From contig JANFOG010000004.1 of NCBI GenBank assembly GCA_024336345.1, positions 3,286,001-3,350,000 on the forward strand: 64,000 bases of DNA. The letters are read 5' to 3'. The notes beneath the pieces are model-generated. The model saw nothing but the letters and a program-made list of their open reading frames with translations. It did no database searches and had not been told where the DNA came from. The first letter of the stretch is position 1, and each line of letters begins with the position of its first letter. This DNA comes from Mariannaea sp. PMI_226. Lineage: Eukaryota; Ascomycota; Sordariomycetes; Hypocreales; Nectriaceae. Below are positions 47,104 to 57,994 of the stretch, piece by piece. The position numbers and the translations under genes are program-made.

Positions 47104-47888
47104 GAAGATGTTGTCGAGGAAAAGAATGTCCTTGCCAAGTGCTTCAATAGAGTCTACAAAACCAGTGTGAATTGAAGACACAGCAGAATTGCCCGACAGC
47201 CAACGCTCCACATTCTAGAGGGAAAAAAAATAATCGTGTTGGCTCTAATAACGTAAAGGAGTAGTTAACGGCAGCCGTATCACAGGAGGAGCGCATTAGC
47301 CTAATACTAGACTTTGACTGTAGGACGAGGTCGCGCGCCCTCCATCACAGCGCAACGACTGCGGTGCCTTTGGCCCGAGTAACATCGAATGGAGTCTTGT
47401 CTCATCCACCATTCTTCTTATTCTTAAAAGAACAAAGAAGTCATTACAGTAGCAAGAGGGCTGTTTGAGACTGCCTATCTGAGTCTCGCAAACCAGCGCT
47501 CGTTTATGATGAACCAATTGTGCTCATACTCATTCACGCAGTCACCCTGCCAGAGCTCTACGATCTCTCGAGCAAGAGCATATCATGTGAATAAAACAGC
47601 TCCATCATGGATGTGAAGCAGGCAGCATTTTCATATTTGGTGGAGCTGTGATGATCCATGATTTTTGTTTTCCCTTTCGGGTACGCAGAGACTGTATCCT
47701 AGTGAAAATGTTCCAAAAGGTCTCTTAGCCAGTCAGTACGGCTCAATAAACGATTTAACAATTACTAGCACAGCCAGGTAATATTTGGAGTTATCTTTCG
47801 CTATAAAACCTCTTCATGCAAACCACAAAATTCTAGGTGGTCTAGTGGTTCTCCAGCACCATGACAAGAAATCGTTCCCTCACCACTT
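44903..47888. other. Gene-poor region upstream of the amino acid permease
   Basis: About 3 kb. It contains the permease promoter, a run of TGCCTGTGCC-like short repeats at 45770-45810, and the A28 tract at 47076-47103. Frames such as 46203-46572 (plus) are GC-rich without motifs. No gene is supported. Confidence 0.45.
47076..47103 (+). repeat. 28-nt poly-A tract
   Basis: An uninterrupted run of 28 A. It could be a slippage-prone homopolymer or the tail of an old retro-insertion; no target-site duplication or element body is evident beside it. Confidence 0.9.
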
Positions 47889-49319
47889 CTAAAACTCGAT
47901 ATTTTCAAACTCTAGAACTCTCTGTTGGCGTATCTGGGAATCATCCAGCCCTCGGTAAATGACGGTACAGGTCTTTCGCACTCCTTTCTGGGGATCCGAT
48001 TCGTCATTCCCAACTACGTTCTGGTTGTTGACGAGCATCGAGCCACCCTCCGCACTAGTTCTGAGCAGACGCAGATACAACCATGGGCTGAGCACTTCTG
48101 CTCCGCCATAATTCACGGAAAGAATGTCATTCTCGAAGTGGAGAAGTGAGCCCTCTCTTGCCCATCGCCCCTTGATCAGGCCGCGGTGTTCGTATAACAC
48201 AGCACAGGACTTGACCATACCTGGCCATGTATCTCCCAAGAGATCATTGTTGGCCACTAAACTCCTCCCCACATTAAAGGCTTCTTGAACCCGTCCTTGA
48301 GCATCGGGCCGCGTGACGATGTTGCCTCCGTAAACAATGACAATGGGGTTTTGTTTCCCCTGATCCCTGTAGCATCGATAGTAACTGATTGCAAGACAGA
48401 ACGTAAGCAGATCAGAATTCTCTATTTTGTCCATCCAGACCACAGAAGCTTGCAATCCGTTGGCAGCAACGTTCTGCAGGAACCAGGGGAACTCTTTCTT
48501 ATGTTCTTTCTCAGTGAGGCCAAGCACACTGGTGGCGCCGGTGAAGTCAAACAAGGACACAACGGCCTCTGTGGCGGTCTGCATACGTGTGACTGACGTT
48601 TCATTCAGCGACAGATACGGCTGGCCAGAGAGTGTGCGGATTGGCCAGAAACCGTGCTTGATGACCTGGTCACGGTAATTGTCGGTGTCGACAATAACGA
48701 CCACACCAGCCTTTCCATTGCCAATGTAATCGTTGAGTTTGTAGTCTTGCAGTGGTTTGCCTGTGTCACCCCCACAGCGTTCGGTGGTGACGAGGCAATT
48801 GAGACGCCCAAGAATTCGGAAGAGGTTGTCCCAATCTTCCGGGAGAAGCTGCCGCTCAGTGGCAGACACAGTTATGCTTGGGTTCATTTCAAGGGCGTAT
48901 ACATGAGAGATGTCGACAATGATGAGCTCTGCATTGTTTTCCGTGAACCTATTGATGTGGTCGACGACCTCTGTAATCGGAGCACAGCTGCCTCCCTGCC
49001 AGCCGACCATGTCTTTGCCTTCACCTGTGTAATGGCCGCAGTGCCAAAACGCTTCCATTCTCCTCTTAGCTTCTGAGTGCTCTCCGGGTACGATGGTAAG
49101 TGTAGGACGGATATCAAGACGTCTCACGCCGAGTTCCAGTTGTTCAGAGATGGATTTGGTTTGGGTCAATACAGTGCCCTTGCTGCCGCCGACAGTTCCA
49201 TGCTCTAGCCGATAAGTGCCAGCATCGTGCGAGGCTGGCAGGCAAATTTCGCTGAGCTTCCGTTCTCCGAGGACATCTCGATGCTCTTGCATCCAGCCTT
49301 TTCCACTCGGCGGGGCCAT
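47889..49319 (-). CDS. PI-PLC-like phosphodiesterase (TIM-barrel X-domain type)
   Basis: Single exon of 476 aa from the ATG at 49319. The N-terminal 300 residues fit the PLC-like phosphodiesterase superfamily: SEICLPASHDAGTY with the first catalytic-type His, LELGVRRLDIRP, the second His in WHCGHYTG, ELIIVDISH, and a Lys/Arg-rich late-barrel strand. Bacterial-type PI-PLCs of this class cleave phosphatidylinositol or GPI to give a cyclic inositol phosphate without calcium. There is no signal peptide or membrane helix, so the protein may be cytosolic or released unconventionally. The last 120 residues (after GRSLVANNDLLGD) form a beta-rich extension I cannot assign. Family is fairly sure; substrate is not. 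Confidence 0.85.
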   Translation of the reverse strand: MAPPSGKGWMQEHRDVLGERKLSEICLPASHDAGTYRLEHGTVGGSKGTVLTQTKSISEQLELGVRRLDIRPTLTIVPGEHSEAKRRMEAFWHCGHYTGEGKDMVGWQGGSCAPITEVVDHINRFTENNAELIIVDISHVYALEMNPSITVSATERQLLPEDWDNLFRILGRLNCLVTTERCGGDTGKPLQDYKLNDYIGNGKAGVVVIVDTDNYRDQVIKHGFWPIRTLSGQPYLSLNETSVTRMQTATEAVVSLFDFTGATSVLGLTEKEHKKEFPWFLQNVAANGLQASVVWMDKIENSDLLTFCLAISYYRCYRDQGKQNPIVIVYGGNIVTRPDAQGRVQEAFNVGRSLVANNDLLGDTWPGMVKSCAVLYEHRGLIKGRWAREGSLLHFENDILSVNYGGAEVLSPWLYLRLLRTSAEGGSMLVNNQNVVGNDESDPQKGVRKTCTVIYRGLDDSQIRQQRVLEFENIEF

Positions 49320-50531
49320 ATTGGGTCGAAAGAAGTGATTCTACTAGGTAGATTAGATGGTTGACTTGGAAGATAGGAGAATGCAGGACACGAAGTTCGC
49401 TTTGAGGTGTTCTGCTGGGTAAGAGATTGAGGTGGATTTTGCGATGAGAAAGTCTGGCTTCATGTTGTAGCATAGGACGGAAATTAGATCCCTTTATATA
49501 TATTCATAAGGCTAGCCTTCAACTGTTGAATATGGTGTTTTCAGCTCCCAAACTAAGCCTGGCTTGAGAACATGTAAACGCATGACTGACTGATGAGAGG
49601 CTGTTGAGATAGTTACTACTGTGTCAGAAACCTCAGGTGCCATGGTGGTGGAATACAAACGATGAAGCTAGACCGTCCTCAGCCGCAAATGCCCCCGCTA
49701 GATTTCCTAAAACGAAGTCCAGATGAACACATTTGGATATATCTATCAGAATCTAGAGCTTGTGAAGGTAGCTACCGGGCCGCTATCGACCAATATCACT
49801 TGAGGCTGAGCTAAAGAAAGGTGAAAAGGTGCTAGTGAGCATCTAGCCCTGGCTGAGGACCCTTGATGCTCCCCTCGTGTGATCCAACAAGCTAGTGCCG
49901 ATAGGTCGCAATAGTTTGGGTGGTGGCTAGCTGAGGGGCAGAGAACTACTGGCTTCTCGATTTGCACGGAGTAAACGATAGTCTGTACTATGGCCTCGCC
50001 TGGCATTTAATGGGCAAAATGTCCCTGGAGGCCAGACCACATCACACAAGTGTACAATGCCCACTTTGCACATACAAGTTCTATTGCAGCATTTGTCGGC
50101 GGCTAAATAGAGTGGACCGAGGCGTCAGCATTGAGAAGGGAGGACTGGTTTGTAGTTTTGGAGCATGAAACTCGAGAGAGTAGGCTGCTCCCGAGACTTG
50201 ATTTGCAAAAGTCTTTCGTCATTGGCCATACCAAGAATATACTCAGGCCAGGCCGTCACGGTGAGAATGTTTCGGTTTATGGCAGCGTTTTGGAGTCCCG
50301 TCTACTCTCAACGTGTCCGTGCTATAGGGTAGATTGCTTGCGATTGATGAAATGTCCTCGAGTTCAGCAGCGACATCAGCCAACGAGCCCCATTTTCCAC
50401 TGGTGGGGCTCAGAAAGACACGCGCCCCACTAAAAAGTTGAAAGTTGAAGCACAACTTTTCCATCCAAGACGCAAGCCTACCATCTTTGCTGATTTTCGC
50501 AACACCAATAACCACCCCAACAACGAAAAAC
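49320..50531. other. Divergent intergenic region
   Basis: About 1.2 kb between the PLC-like and LCP5 starts, expected to hold both promoters. No gene is seen. Confidence 0.5.
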
Positions 50532-51656
50532 ATGGCGGCCCCGACGACGCTGCCGGCGCTGCTCACCTCGTTGACGCAGTCGCTCTCCTCAGCCCTCGAG
50601 GTCACTCCCAAAATCGCCGCCATTGAGCATCAAAAGGATGGCATCTCACTTCTCGACGTCAAGAACGAACTGCTCCTTTCGTATCTCCAAAACCTCGTCT
50701 TCTTGATCCTGCTCAAGCTCAGGAACTCCAAGGCCGACTCTGAATCCTCTGAAGAGGAAGACTCGAAACTGGATGAATCGGTGCGATCGAAGCTCGTCGA
50801 GTTGCGCATCTACCTCGAGAGAGGAGCCCGTCCGCTCGAGGAGAAGTTGCGATTTTCCATTGACCGGTTCCTTCGAACTGTAGACGATGCCGAGCGCGAG
50901 AAGAAAGCCAAGGAAGAAGCCCTGAATGAAGAAGACGACTCTGAATCCGAGTCGAACTCTGACTCTGACGAAGAAGATTCTGCAGACGAGGGCGTCAATG
51001 GACGAACCTCCAGCAAGCCTGGCAAGCGTTCTGCCGCACCCAACTTCGGCAAGCTCGTCGATGATTCTACCGCGAAACCCGCAAAGGGTGAGGCTGGAAC
51101 GTCAGGCGTATACCGTCCCCCCAAGCGCGACCGTGCCGTCATGGAGCCTACCACCACTGAGCGTCGCGCCAAGACTGAACGCCGCGCCGGCCGCTCCCAC
51201 ACCATGGAGGAGTTCGTCCAGTCCGAGCTCTCCTCTGCCCCCGTCGCCGAACCCAGCATCGGTACAACCATCGTCCAAGGCGGCCGCAGGATGAAGACGG
51301 CGGCCCAGCGACAGGATGAGGAGGAGAGGCGCAACTACGAGGAGACCAACTTTGTCCGTCTGCCTAAGGAGAGCAAGGCGGATCGCGCCAAGAAGAACAA
51401 GCAGCAGGGTCGCAGCAACCGCATGCAGTTTGGTGGCGAGGAGTGGCACAACCTGGGCGAGGGCGTGGATCGCATCGATCGCCTGACCAAGAGGAAGGGA
51501 CCACAGGGCGGTGTCCGGGCGATGCTGGAGAAGAGCAGAAAACGCGGCATCGACACGACGGATGGACCCAGAGGAAGCGGAATGATTGGCGAGAGATTCC
51601 AAAAGAGGGTCAAGGTGCTCGAGGGCGGACGCAGAGATCGCGGCAACAAAAGGTAG
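50532..51656 (+). CDS. LCP5: U3 snoRNP-associated protein LCP5 (neuroguidin/Sas10-C1D family)
   Basis: Single exon of 374 aa. The ATG at 50532 (ACATGG context) is the first in the frame, which is open upstream only from a non-ATG codon. Residues 5-125 form the Sas10/Utp3/C1D helical domain, with GISLLDVKNELLLSYLQNLV, LKLRN and VELRIYLERGARPLEEKLRF, the usual signatures. An acidic Ser/Asp/Glu tract follows, then GVYRPPKRDRAVME, the conserved ETNFVRLPKESKADRAKKNK segment and a basic C-terminus. LCP5 is a nucleolar small-subunit processome factor needed for 18S rRNA maturation; fission yeast and human equivalents are Lcp5-type proteins and neuroguidin. Length is typical for the family. Confidence 0.93.
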   Translation: MAAPTTLPALLTSLTQSLSSALEVTPKIAAIEHQKDGISLLDVKNELLLSYLQNLVFLILLKLRNSKADSESSEEEDSKLDESVRSKLVELRIYLERGARPLEEKLRFSIDRFLRTVDDAEREKKAKEEALNEEDDSESESNSDSDEEDSADEGVNGRTSSKPGKRSAAPNFGKLVDDSTAKPAKGEAGTSGVYRPPKRDRAVMEPTTTERRAKTERRAGRSHTMEEFVQSELSSAPVAEPSIGTTIVQGGRRMKTAAQRQDEEERRNYEETNFVRLPKESKADRAKKNKQQGRSNRMQFGGEEWHNLGEGVDRIDRLTKRKGPQGGVRAMLEKSRKRGIDTTDGPRGSGMIGERFQKRVKVLEGGRRDRGNKR

Positions 51657-52266
51657 TCATGACATGTGTCTGGTGTTGTAATGAAAACGACTCTTGGTGG
51701 GCAACCTGGCGCAGGTTTCTTTTTTTTACTTTTGTTTCTTTGCTACAGGGTTTCTATGTATCACACGGTATTTCTTCAGGGTGTAGAATGGATATACAAA
51801 AGGTATCTCTTTATGGTGGTTGTTCTTCATATCGACAGGTACATATATGTTTATCTATATATGGAAAGCCCCCGGGCCCTATACACAATGTTGGATTCAT
51901 CAACATATTTGTGCTGGTCTGACTTGAAAGAAAATATGCCAGAATGGGGATATACAAGAAAATGTCCAAATCAATCAAAATTTCTTCAATTATAATCAGA
52001 CAAAAGGGTCTTCTTACCCAAGAACCCAATGTTGGCCGCTGAATGAATTAACCCATGAATATTCACTTGGGAGACCGCGGCGCCGCTCCCCCTTACCCCT
52101 TTCCAAAGCTCCTCAAACTCCAGACCCAAAGTACAGTAGGTATTTCGGCGGCCATGCAGCATCTGTATGACATACGGTCGCCATTTGCTGTCCAACATGG
52201 TTGAAAATAGGGATTCGTTCGAACCCCCTGCCTTAAAGCTAACAAACCATCAAGATTCATGCTCAT
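51657..52266. other. Convergent 3' intergenic region
   Basis: About 610 bp between LCP5 and the glycosyltransferase-like gene, AT-rich with TATATATG stretches at 51840-51862. A GTTCGAACCCC string at 52217-52227 is not part of a tRNA. No gene is seen. Confidence 0.5.
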
Positions 52267-54508
52267 TTACTCGGCGGTGGGCGTAGCAGTGGGCGTAGCA
52301 GTGGGCGTAGCGGTGGGCGTTCCGAGTGTTGGGGTCTCCGTCTGGGTTTCCACCTGAATAGACTCTGCTTTTGACGGATCTTCTTGTTTTTGCGGTTCCT
52401 CTGAGGAAGGCGGCTCGTTCTTTTTGGGCTTATCTGCTGGGTTGCCGGTCCTCATGTTTTGTGGAGGGGGAAGAATACTCAGGTCGAGGTGCTTGTGTGG
52501 GGGTTCCTCTGTTGGCTTCTCTTGAGCTGGTTGTTGGGGGGTCTCGTCCTGCGGGGGAGGAAGTGGTGTTGTGACGCCTTCTTTGGGGGGATCCTGCTTT
52601 GGAGGGTCCTCTTTCGGGGGTTCCTCTTTCGCGGGCTGTTCTACAGGAAGATCATCTTGGGGAAGATCATCTTGGGGAGGATCTTCCTTCGGGGGTTCTT
52701 CTTTCGGGGGCTGTTCTTGAGGAGGTTGTTCTTGAGAACCTTGTTCTTGGGGAGCTTCTTCTTCGAGCGGTTCCTCAGGAGGGGTGGGATCCCTATACAG
52801 CTCCTTGTCAAATTCTTGAGGGCATATATTCTTCCACAACAAGTTTTCTCCATGTTCGTTGGGGATCCCCTGTATCAACATTGGCAACCCTTCGTTCCGG
52901 CGCTGCTGCAGCAAGCTACGCGATCTGTTGTGCCACCACGTCTTGTCCCACTCCTTCTCCAGCCGGTCCTTCGCATAGCTGTTGTGGTGGATCATGACCG
53001 GGGCGACGCCGACACAAATCTCCGAGTATAGCGGCAGTGAGGTCCAGTCCTCGCCGGGCATCAGGTCCAGCACTCCTCCATCAGGTACGTCCTCAATGTT
53101 GGGCGGCTTCGGGGCGCAGGAATACCCATTCAGGGTACCGAGTTGCTCCTCAAAGGGCTCGTCAAGTCGAATATATCGTCGATCCCACCAGGCATTCGAG
53201 GTCTGATGTCCCAGCAGAGACCAGTAGTCGACAGTGACACCATACTCATAGGGTTTCCCGGGGATGTAGCCTGGGTCACGCTCCTCGTGGACGAAAGGGG
53301 GGTTCAAGTAATCATTGAAGAGATGACCTTCCAATCGGGTGGGGGGAGGATTGGCACCAGCTCGTTGAGGGATGAGGGCGTCCAATACACCGTCGTAGTG
53401 CTTTCGGTGACGACGTCGCATGACCTCGCGGTGAAACTCCTGCTCGCCCAAGATCTCTGCAAAGAGACTCTGATCGCTACCATGCCAACACTCCGAAGCC
53501 GCTTCGCGATCAGTAAGATCTGTCCAATGGTGGGACCGGTGCAGGCAAGCATCCATCTTGTCCTTAGCCCGCTGGAGGAGGCGGCGCATGTCACGGACCG
53601 GACCAATGGAGTAGCCTCCAACGAGGTAGCGAGTTCGATGGCTGCTCCAAGGGGTGGCTCCGAGAGTGCTGTCGGTATTGGCACCGTAGAGGTCTGCAGG
53701 AAGAGGAGATTCCGGGATGGGGTAGCAGGCAATGGTGTTGGGCAAATTTGGACAGCATCGCTTGCCACTGGCGAAGACGATGTTTGAGGTGATGTTTTCG
53801 ATGTTCTTGGCCCGACCCATGCGACGAGCAATCCGCTCGTTCTCCTCGGCAACGATGGCATCATAACGAGAAATGAGTGTTTCCATGGGCAACTGAAACC
53901 AGATATCGTAGGCATCGAACAGAAAGAGGAGGTCATCTTCAAAGCCCGGCTTCTTGAGGTTTTCCTCGTCATTAACAAAGGCCAGAGCACGGGTAATTTT
54001 GATAAAATGCGAGCCACCTCCAAGCAGTTTGCTGTTGCTACTCTCACCACCCCAACCGATGATTTTTGGAGTTGGATAGCCCAGAATGGCGAGTGAGAGG
54101 AGAGTCTTGCAAAGGCCAACGCCAGGACCTGTTGCGGGAGCTAACATGTGAACAGTCCTGTTGCTTGGAGGAGCAACTTTTGGCTCATCGTAGCCGACCT
54201 CGGTTGTGTCCGTAGCCCATGGCGATTGGAAATATGAGTTGTTGATGTCACTAGGCTGAGTTTGAGCTTTTGGTGAGATTCATGTTCTCTGAGTAGATAT
54301 TTCGCCACCCCTTGTCCCCATTCCCATTCACGAGTAGTTTCTGAGTCCCAAGTAGAGAGGGAAAGTGGGGAGGGACGGGGGGTGGTCGAGGGTTCTATGA
54401 TGTGAGAGGAAAAGGACTTACAGCAACAATCAGGCTCACAATGAGGGTGCTGAAGATGAAGGCAGCAATAACCAGCCAGAACGACCTTTTAGATATTCGG
54501 GCCAACAT
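52267..54508 (-). CDS. Type II membrane glycosyltransferase-like protein with a repeat-rich tail
   Basis: Exons 54422-54508 and 52267-54255 encode 691 aa (GTAAGT donor, CTCAG acceptor, phase 0). Exon 1 is essentially a signal anchor: MLARISKRS then about 20 hydrophobic residues, as in Golgi type II enzymes. The catalytic-looking region (residues 60-430) contains KIIGWGGE, FIKITRAL and DDLLFLFDAYDIWFQLP, a DxD-like metal and sugar-nucleotide site resembling the procollagen-lysine/PLOD glycosyltransferase fold. It also has FASGKRCCPN, GANTDSTLG, RYLVGGYSIGP and SDQSLFAEI. The C-terminal 200 residues are Pro/Glu/Lys/Gln-rich repeats ending TPTATPTATPTATPTAE. The enzyme class is a good guess; donor and acceptor are unknown. 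The tail probably projects into the Golgi lumen. Confidence 0.85.
52274..52321 (-). repeat. 12-bp minisatellite coding TPTA units
   Basis: About four copies of a GTGGGCGTAGCA-type unit (plus-strand orientation) at the 3' end of the glycosyltransferase-like gene encode (TPTA)n. Confidence 0.9.
52580..52790 (-). repeat. Degenerate tandem repeat coding PPKE/PPQD units
   Basis: Repeated 15-18 bp units (such as GGGGGTTCTTCTTTCG on the plus strand) encode tandem PPKEEPPKEDPPQDD-like residues in the tail of the glycosyltransferase-like protein. Confidence 0.85.
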
Positions 54509-56403
54509 GGTGAAGGCAGACCGTATGATACCTCTGAACAAGAAAAAAAAAATGAGAGTCGATCCGGCGACATGGCACGTAAAAGGAGTGAATCTGGCGT
54601 GCGGCTGATGAGAAGCCCCTAGCAGAGCAGGGGGGGTCAGAATAGAGGGGACTTTGGCTTAATTACCTGCCCGACCAAGCCCGTAGGATTGCTGCATACA
54701 CGACGTTTCGACTACCTGGGGTATTGATTAAGTTGATCGATTTTCTCCGTACGGATACATGAAACATATATGTTTAATGTAGGTATGTGGCCAACGAACA
54801 AGCTGAACTGGACCCGTTTGAACCCGTTTATTACCCCAGCCAGACCGTATGGTGACCACCACAGTATGGTCAGGTCAACTTGCAATGCATACGGATACAC
54901 AGGTACAGATTACAGATTAGAGGTAAGTAGTCTACTGTAGGTACTAGAAGTCTGTGCCTGATCGCCTGCGCAGCACAAACGGCGGAACCCTGTGAGAAAG
55001 TGGGCTGGTGGACCGCGTGGCGTGCAAAGTACAGCAGCCCAAACAACCAATCCATGTGAGCTGCGGGGGTGAATACGCGGCACAAATTTGGAGGCAAGGG
55101 GGGGATTTCTTGGTGTTCCCCTGAATGCTCAAGGTACGTACTGAGTAGTTGAGGGCGGTACGTTAGTAATAAATCGTTTGGACGGAAATGATTTGCTTGC
55201 GCTTATATCATCCTACGAACTCCTGCATGCTGCAAGGCAAAGGCCGACAAAAGCCAAAAACTGTGAGCAAGAAAATCCTGGCCACCCATTCTGTCTTGGG
55301 TTGCGATGAATCATCCTCCTATTTTTATAGCGCCTGGTGGTCAATACATATATGGTCCCTTGAGTTTCTGCTGAGATATTACATAGGGTACTTTCTAATG
55401 CATTGAGAGACGACATTAATAACTTCCACCTTTATGTTGTCTAAGTCTACCATAATATGTCTCTGTCGGATCCAGAGACACTTCGGGGGCGGGCGGGGGC
55501 GGTAGCTGCCTCTAACATCCAATGCGTCCCTCCCTCTAGTGGACCCCGACACTTAGTTGGTGGGCCAGAACGGCTTTAGAATTATCTATCTTCAATTGCT
55601 TGGGTCAAATTGATTCTCATATTTGAGTTTTTAGAGATAAATACCTAGCTTCATTCACATTCACATTCAAACTTCTAACCTACCTAATTATCAGCATTCT
55701 TCTCTCTTCCCTCTCTTCGTACTCCAATCCAAAGTTGGTACTGTCACCACTACCATTTCTAAATAGACGACTTCTGCATATAGCTCGTCGTCATCCGAAC
55801 CAACAAGGATCATGGGAACATGTATAAATGATAGGTATGGTGTGCCAGACCACTCGTAGGTTCAATTTTGATATCTTTGGGTGGGTTTGATGTTCCTTTC
55901 GCTCCCCAATTCTGCTCCATAGCCACAACTACGTAGTCTGGTGGTGTGTGTATTGTCCCAGATGCTGGTCTGCTACGCATGAAATGGCTAGATACCTTAG
56001 GTTCTTATGGCTTGGGCAAGCTTAAACACCTTACTGTACATGAAGGAGCTTCAGTGGGGCCATGCACCCAAAAAAAAAAAAAATTGGACAACAACGTGGG
56101 CACAGACGGGATCATCGGTTGGCAGAGGTAGTTTTACATCCCAGGTTGTAAGTTTTTAGTCTCTCGATTCCTACCAACTCTACCAGAGGTAGTACTTAAT
56201 AAGGTACCTTTTTGTTAGCGCCTCAATTCCCGCCCACCATTAGACGTCATCAGCTTGTTGAAGCTCTCACCTGTCAACACCGCTAATTACTTATCATCAC
56301 AACTCACAACGACAAGAAAAAAGTCAGAGAAAAAATAAAGACCTCCTCAGTCGAAATCCTTCAATCGAGTTCCAACTACGCTCTCTATAATTAAAACATT
56401 GCT

Positions 56404-56437
<34 letters not shown>

Positions 56438-56482
56438 CATTGCGTACAATCCCAGCCATCCCCGGACATCATTTGATGAGCC
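54509..56482. other. Divergent intergenic region
   Basis: About 2 kb between the glycosyltransferase-like and metallophosphoesterase starts. It includes an A13 run near 56069-56081 and a CA/TA microsatellite. I see no gene. Confidence 0.5.
56403..56437 (+). repeat. (CA)n(TA)n microsatellite
   Basis: About eight CA units are followed by about nine TA units, 45 bp before the metallophosphoesterase ATG, so it probably lies in the 5' UTR or core promoter. Confidence 0.9.
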
Positions 56483-57645
56483 ATGGGTCTTCTTACAAGC
56501 CTCGGTCTGCGTCGCAGAAACCAGTGGGAGCCGTTGACCCTCATCGACCACTTCCTCTCATCACCCCTCACCTTCCTGGTCATCAAGTTCTACTATTTCA
56601 TCCTCTTCCTCCGCGGCCGGCCCTTTCACCCGCCCCGCGATAAGCCTGCCGTCCGCGTGGTCTGCATCTCCGACACCCACGACCTGACGGTAGATATCCC
56701 TGCCGGTGACATCCTCATCCACGCCGGCGACCTCACCAACGCCGGCACTGCCGCCGACATCAACCGCCAGCTGGACTGGATCCGCGAGCAGCCGCACCCC
56801 GTCAAAGTCGTCGTCGCTGGAAACCATGACAGCTGGTTCGACCCCAGCAGCCGTGTTGAGGATGATGTGCGCTCCGGGGCCAAGCCGGATCTGACCGGCA
56901 TTCACTATCTTGAGGGTTCCATGACAGTGCAGGAGGTGAAGGGCCGCAAGATTCATATTTTTGGTGCCCCGGATATTCCAAACATCGGCCCCAAGCAGTT
57001 TGCGTAAGTACAAGAAAAAAAAAACTTACCTTATCCCAAGCTACTCGAGTTGAAGGGGTGACTATGGCAAGTTGCTCTCATGGCTAATACAACCCCCGTG
57101 CTCCATATGCAGCTTCCAGTATACCGACGGCAACCAGCCATGGTTAAGCAAGATCCCTCTAGAGACAGATATTCTCGTAACTCATTGCCCTCCGGTAGGC
57201 TTGTTCCCCTCCCACCATATGCCGTTGTTCATCCCCTTCCATGCCCCAGCTCTCATACTAAACTCTGTCCCCAAAGTTGCACCATCATGATCTCGGCCTC
57301 GGATGCCGCCACCTGCTCCGGGAGATATGGCGCGTCAAGCCTCGTCTGCACGTCTTCGGCCACGTCCACTGGGGCTACGGTACAGAATCCGTCTTTTGGG
57401 ATAAGCTCCAGGAGGCATACGAGCATGTACTCTCTCGGCCTCGCCGCGGGCCGATCTGGGATTTCTTCCCCAACGAGAGCTGGGTCGACATCTTTCACAT
57501 CGTGACCCTCGGAGTCCACAGTGTCCTGTGGAAATGGCTCATGTCCGGGCCTGGAAGCAACCAAGGCGGACTGATGGTCAATGCAGGCCAAATGTACGGA
57601 AACAGCGGCAAGGTCAAGAGTAGAGCTGTGGTGGTTGATATTTAG
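56483..57645 (+). CDS. Calcineurin-like metallophosphoesterase (MPPED1/UPF0046-like)
   Basis: Exons 56483-57003, 57113-57194 and 57277-57645 encode 323 aa. Intron 1 has a GTAAGT donor and a GCAG acceptor; intron 2 has GTAGGC, an ATACTAAAC branch and AAAG. Metal-binding motifs are in canonical order: ISDTHDL (about residue 61), GDLTNAG, GNHDSW, then THCPP in exon 2 and GHVHWGYG in exon 3. All five blocks of the calcineurin-like fold are present, so the enzyme should be active on phosphomonoesters or diesters with two metal ions. A hydrophobic segment near residues 22-43 (HFLSSPLTFLVIKFYYFILFL) suggests an N-terminal membrane association. Similarity is closest to small MPPED1-type hydrolases. 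Substrate unknown. Confidence 0.92.
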
Positions 57646-57994
57646 CAATTTTCACCATTACCATTTCTTTTTTTTTGTCAGGATACATTAGCTGGCATGG
57701 CACAAAGCGGGTGTATTCAAAAATTACAGGGCTCCGAACCCGTATGTCATTTGAAGATGTCTATCTTAAAAAGTTCATCGCTGTCTATCCCAAACAAGAA
57801 ATTCACAAGGGTATACCCAAACCTATCCGAATCTACCTTGTTGTATCCAAATCCCTCATTAGTTCGCCTTTCCAGCAAAAAAAAGTATTCTAGACGTTGC
57901 TCCATAGCGCCTTGATCCTTCTCAATGAGAAAGAGTGGGTGAGTCAAAAAAGAAAAAGAGGAAAATAGTCTATCAAACTTCATCCCAAATGCCT
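57646..57994. other. Convergent 3' intergenic region
   Basis: About 350 bp between the metallophosphoesterase and GH16 genes. No gene is seen. Confidence 0.5.

Noticed and set aside
52217..52227. GTTCGAACCCC resembling a tRNA T-loop
   Set aside because: Neither strand has the paired stems or acceptor arm needed for a tRNA.
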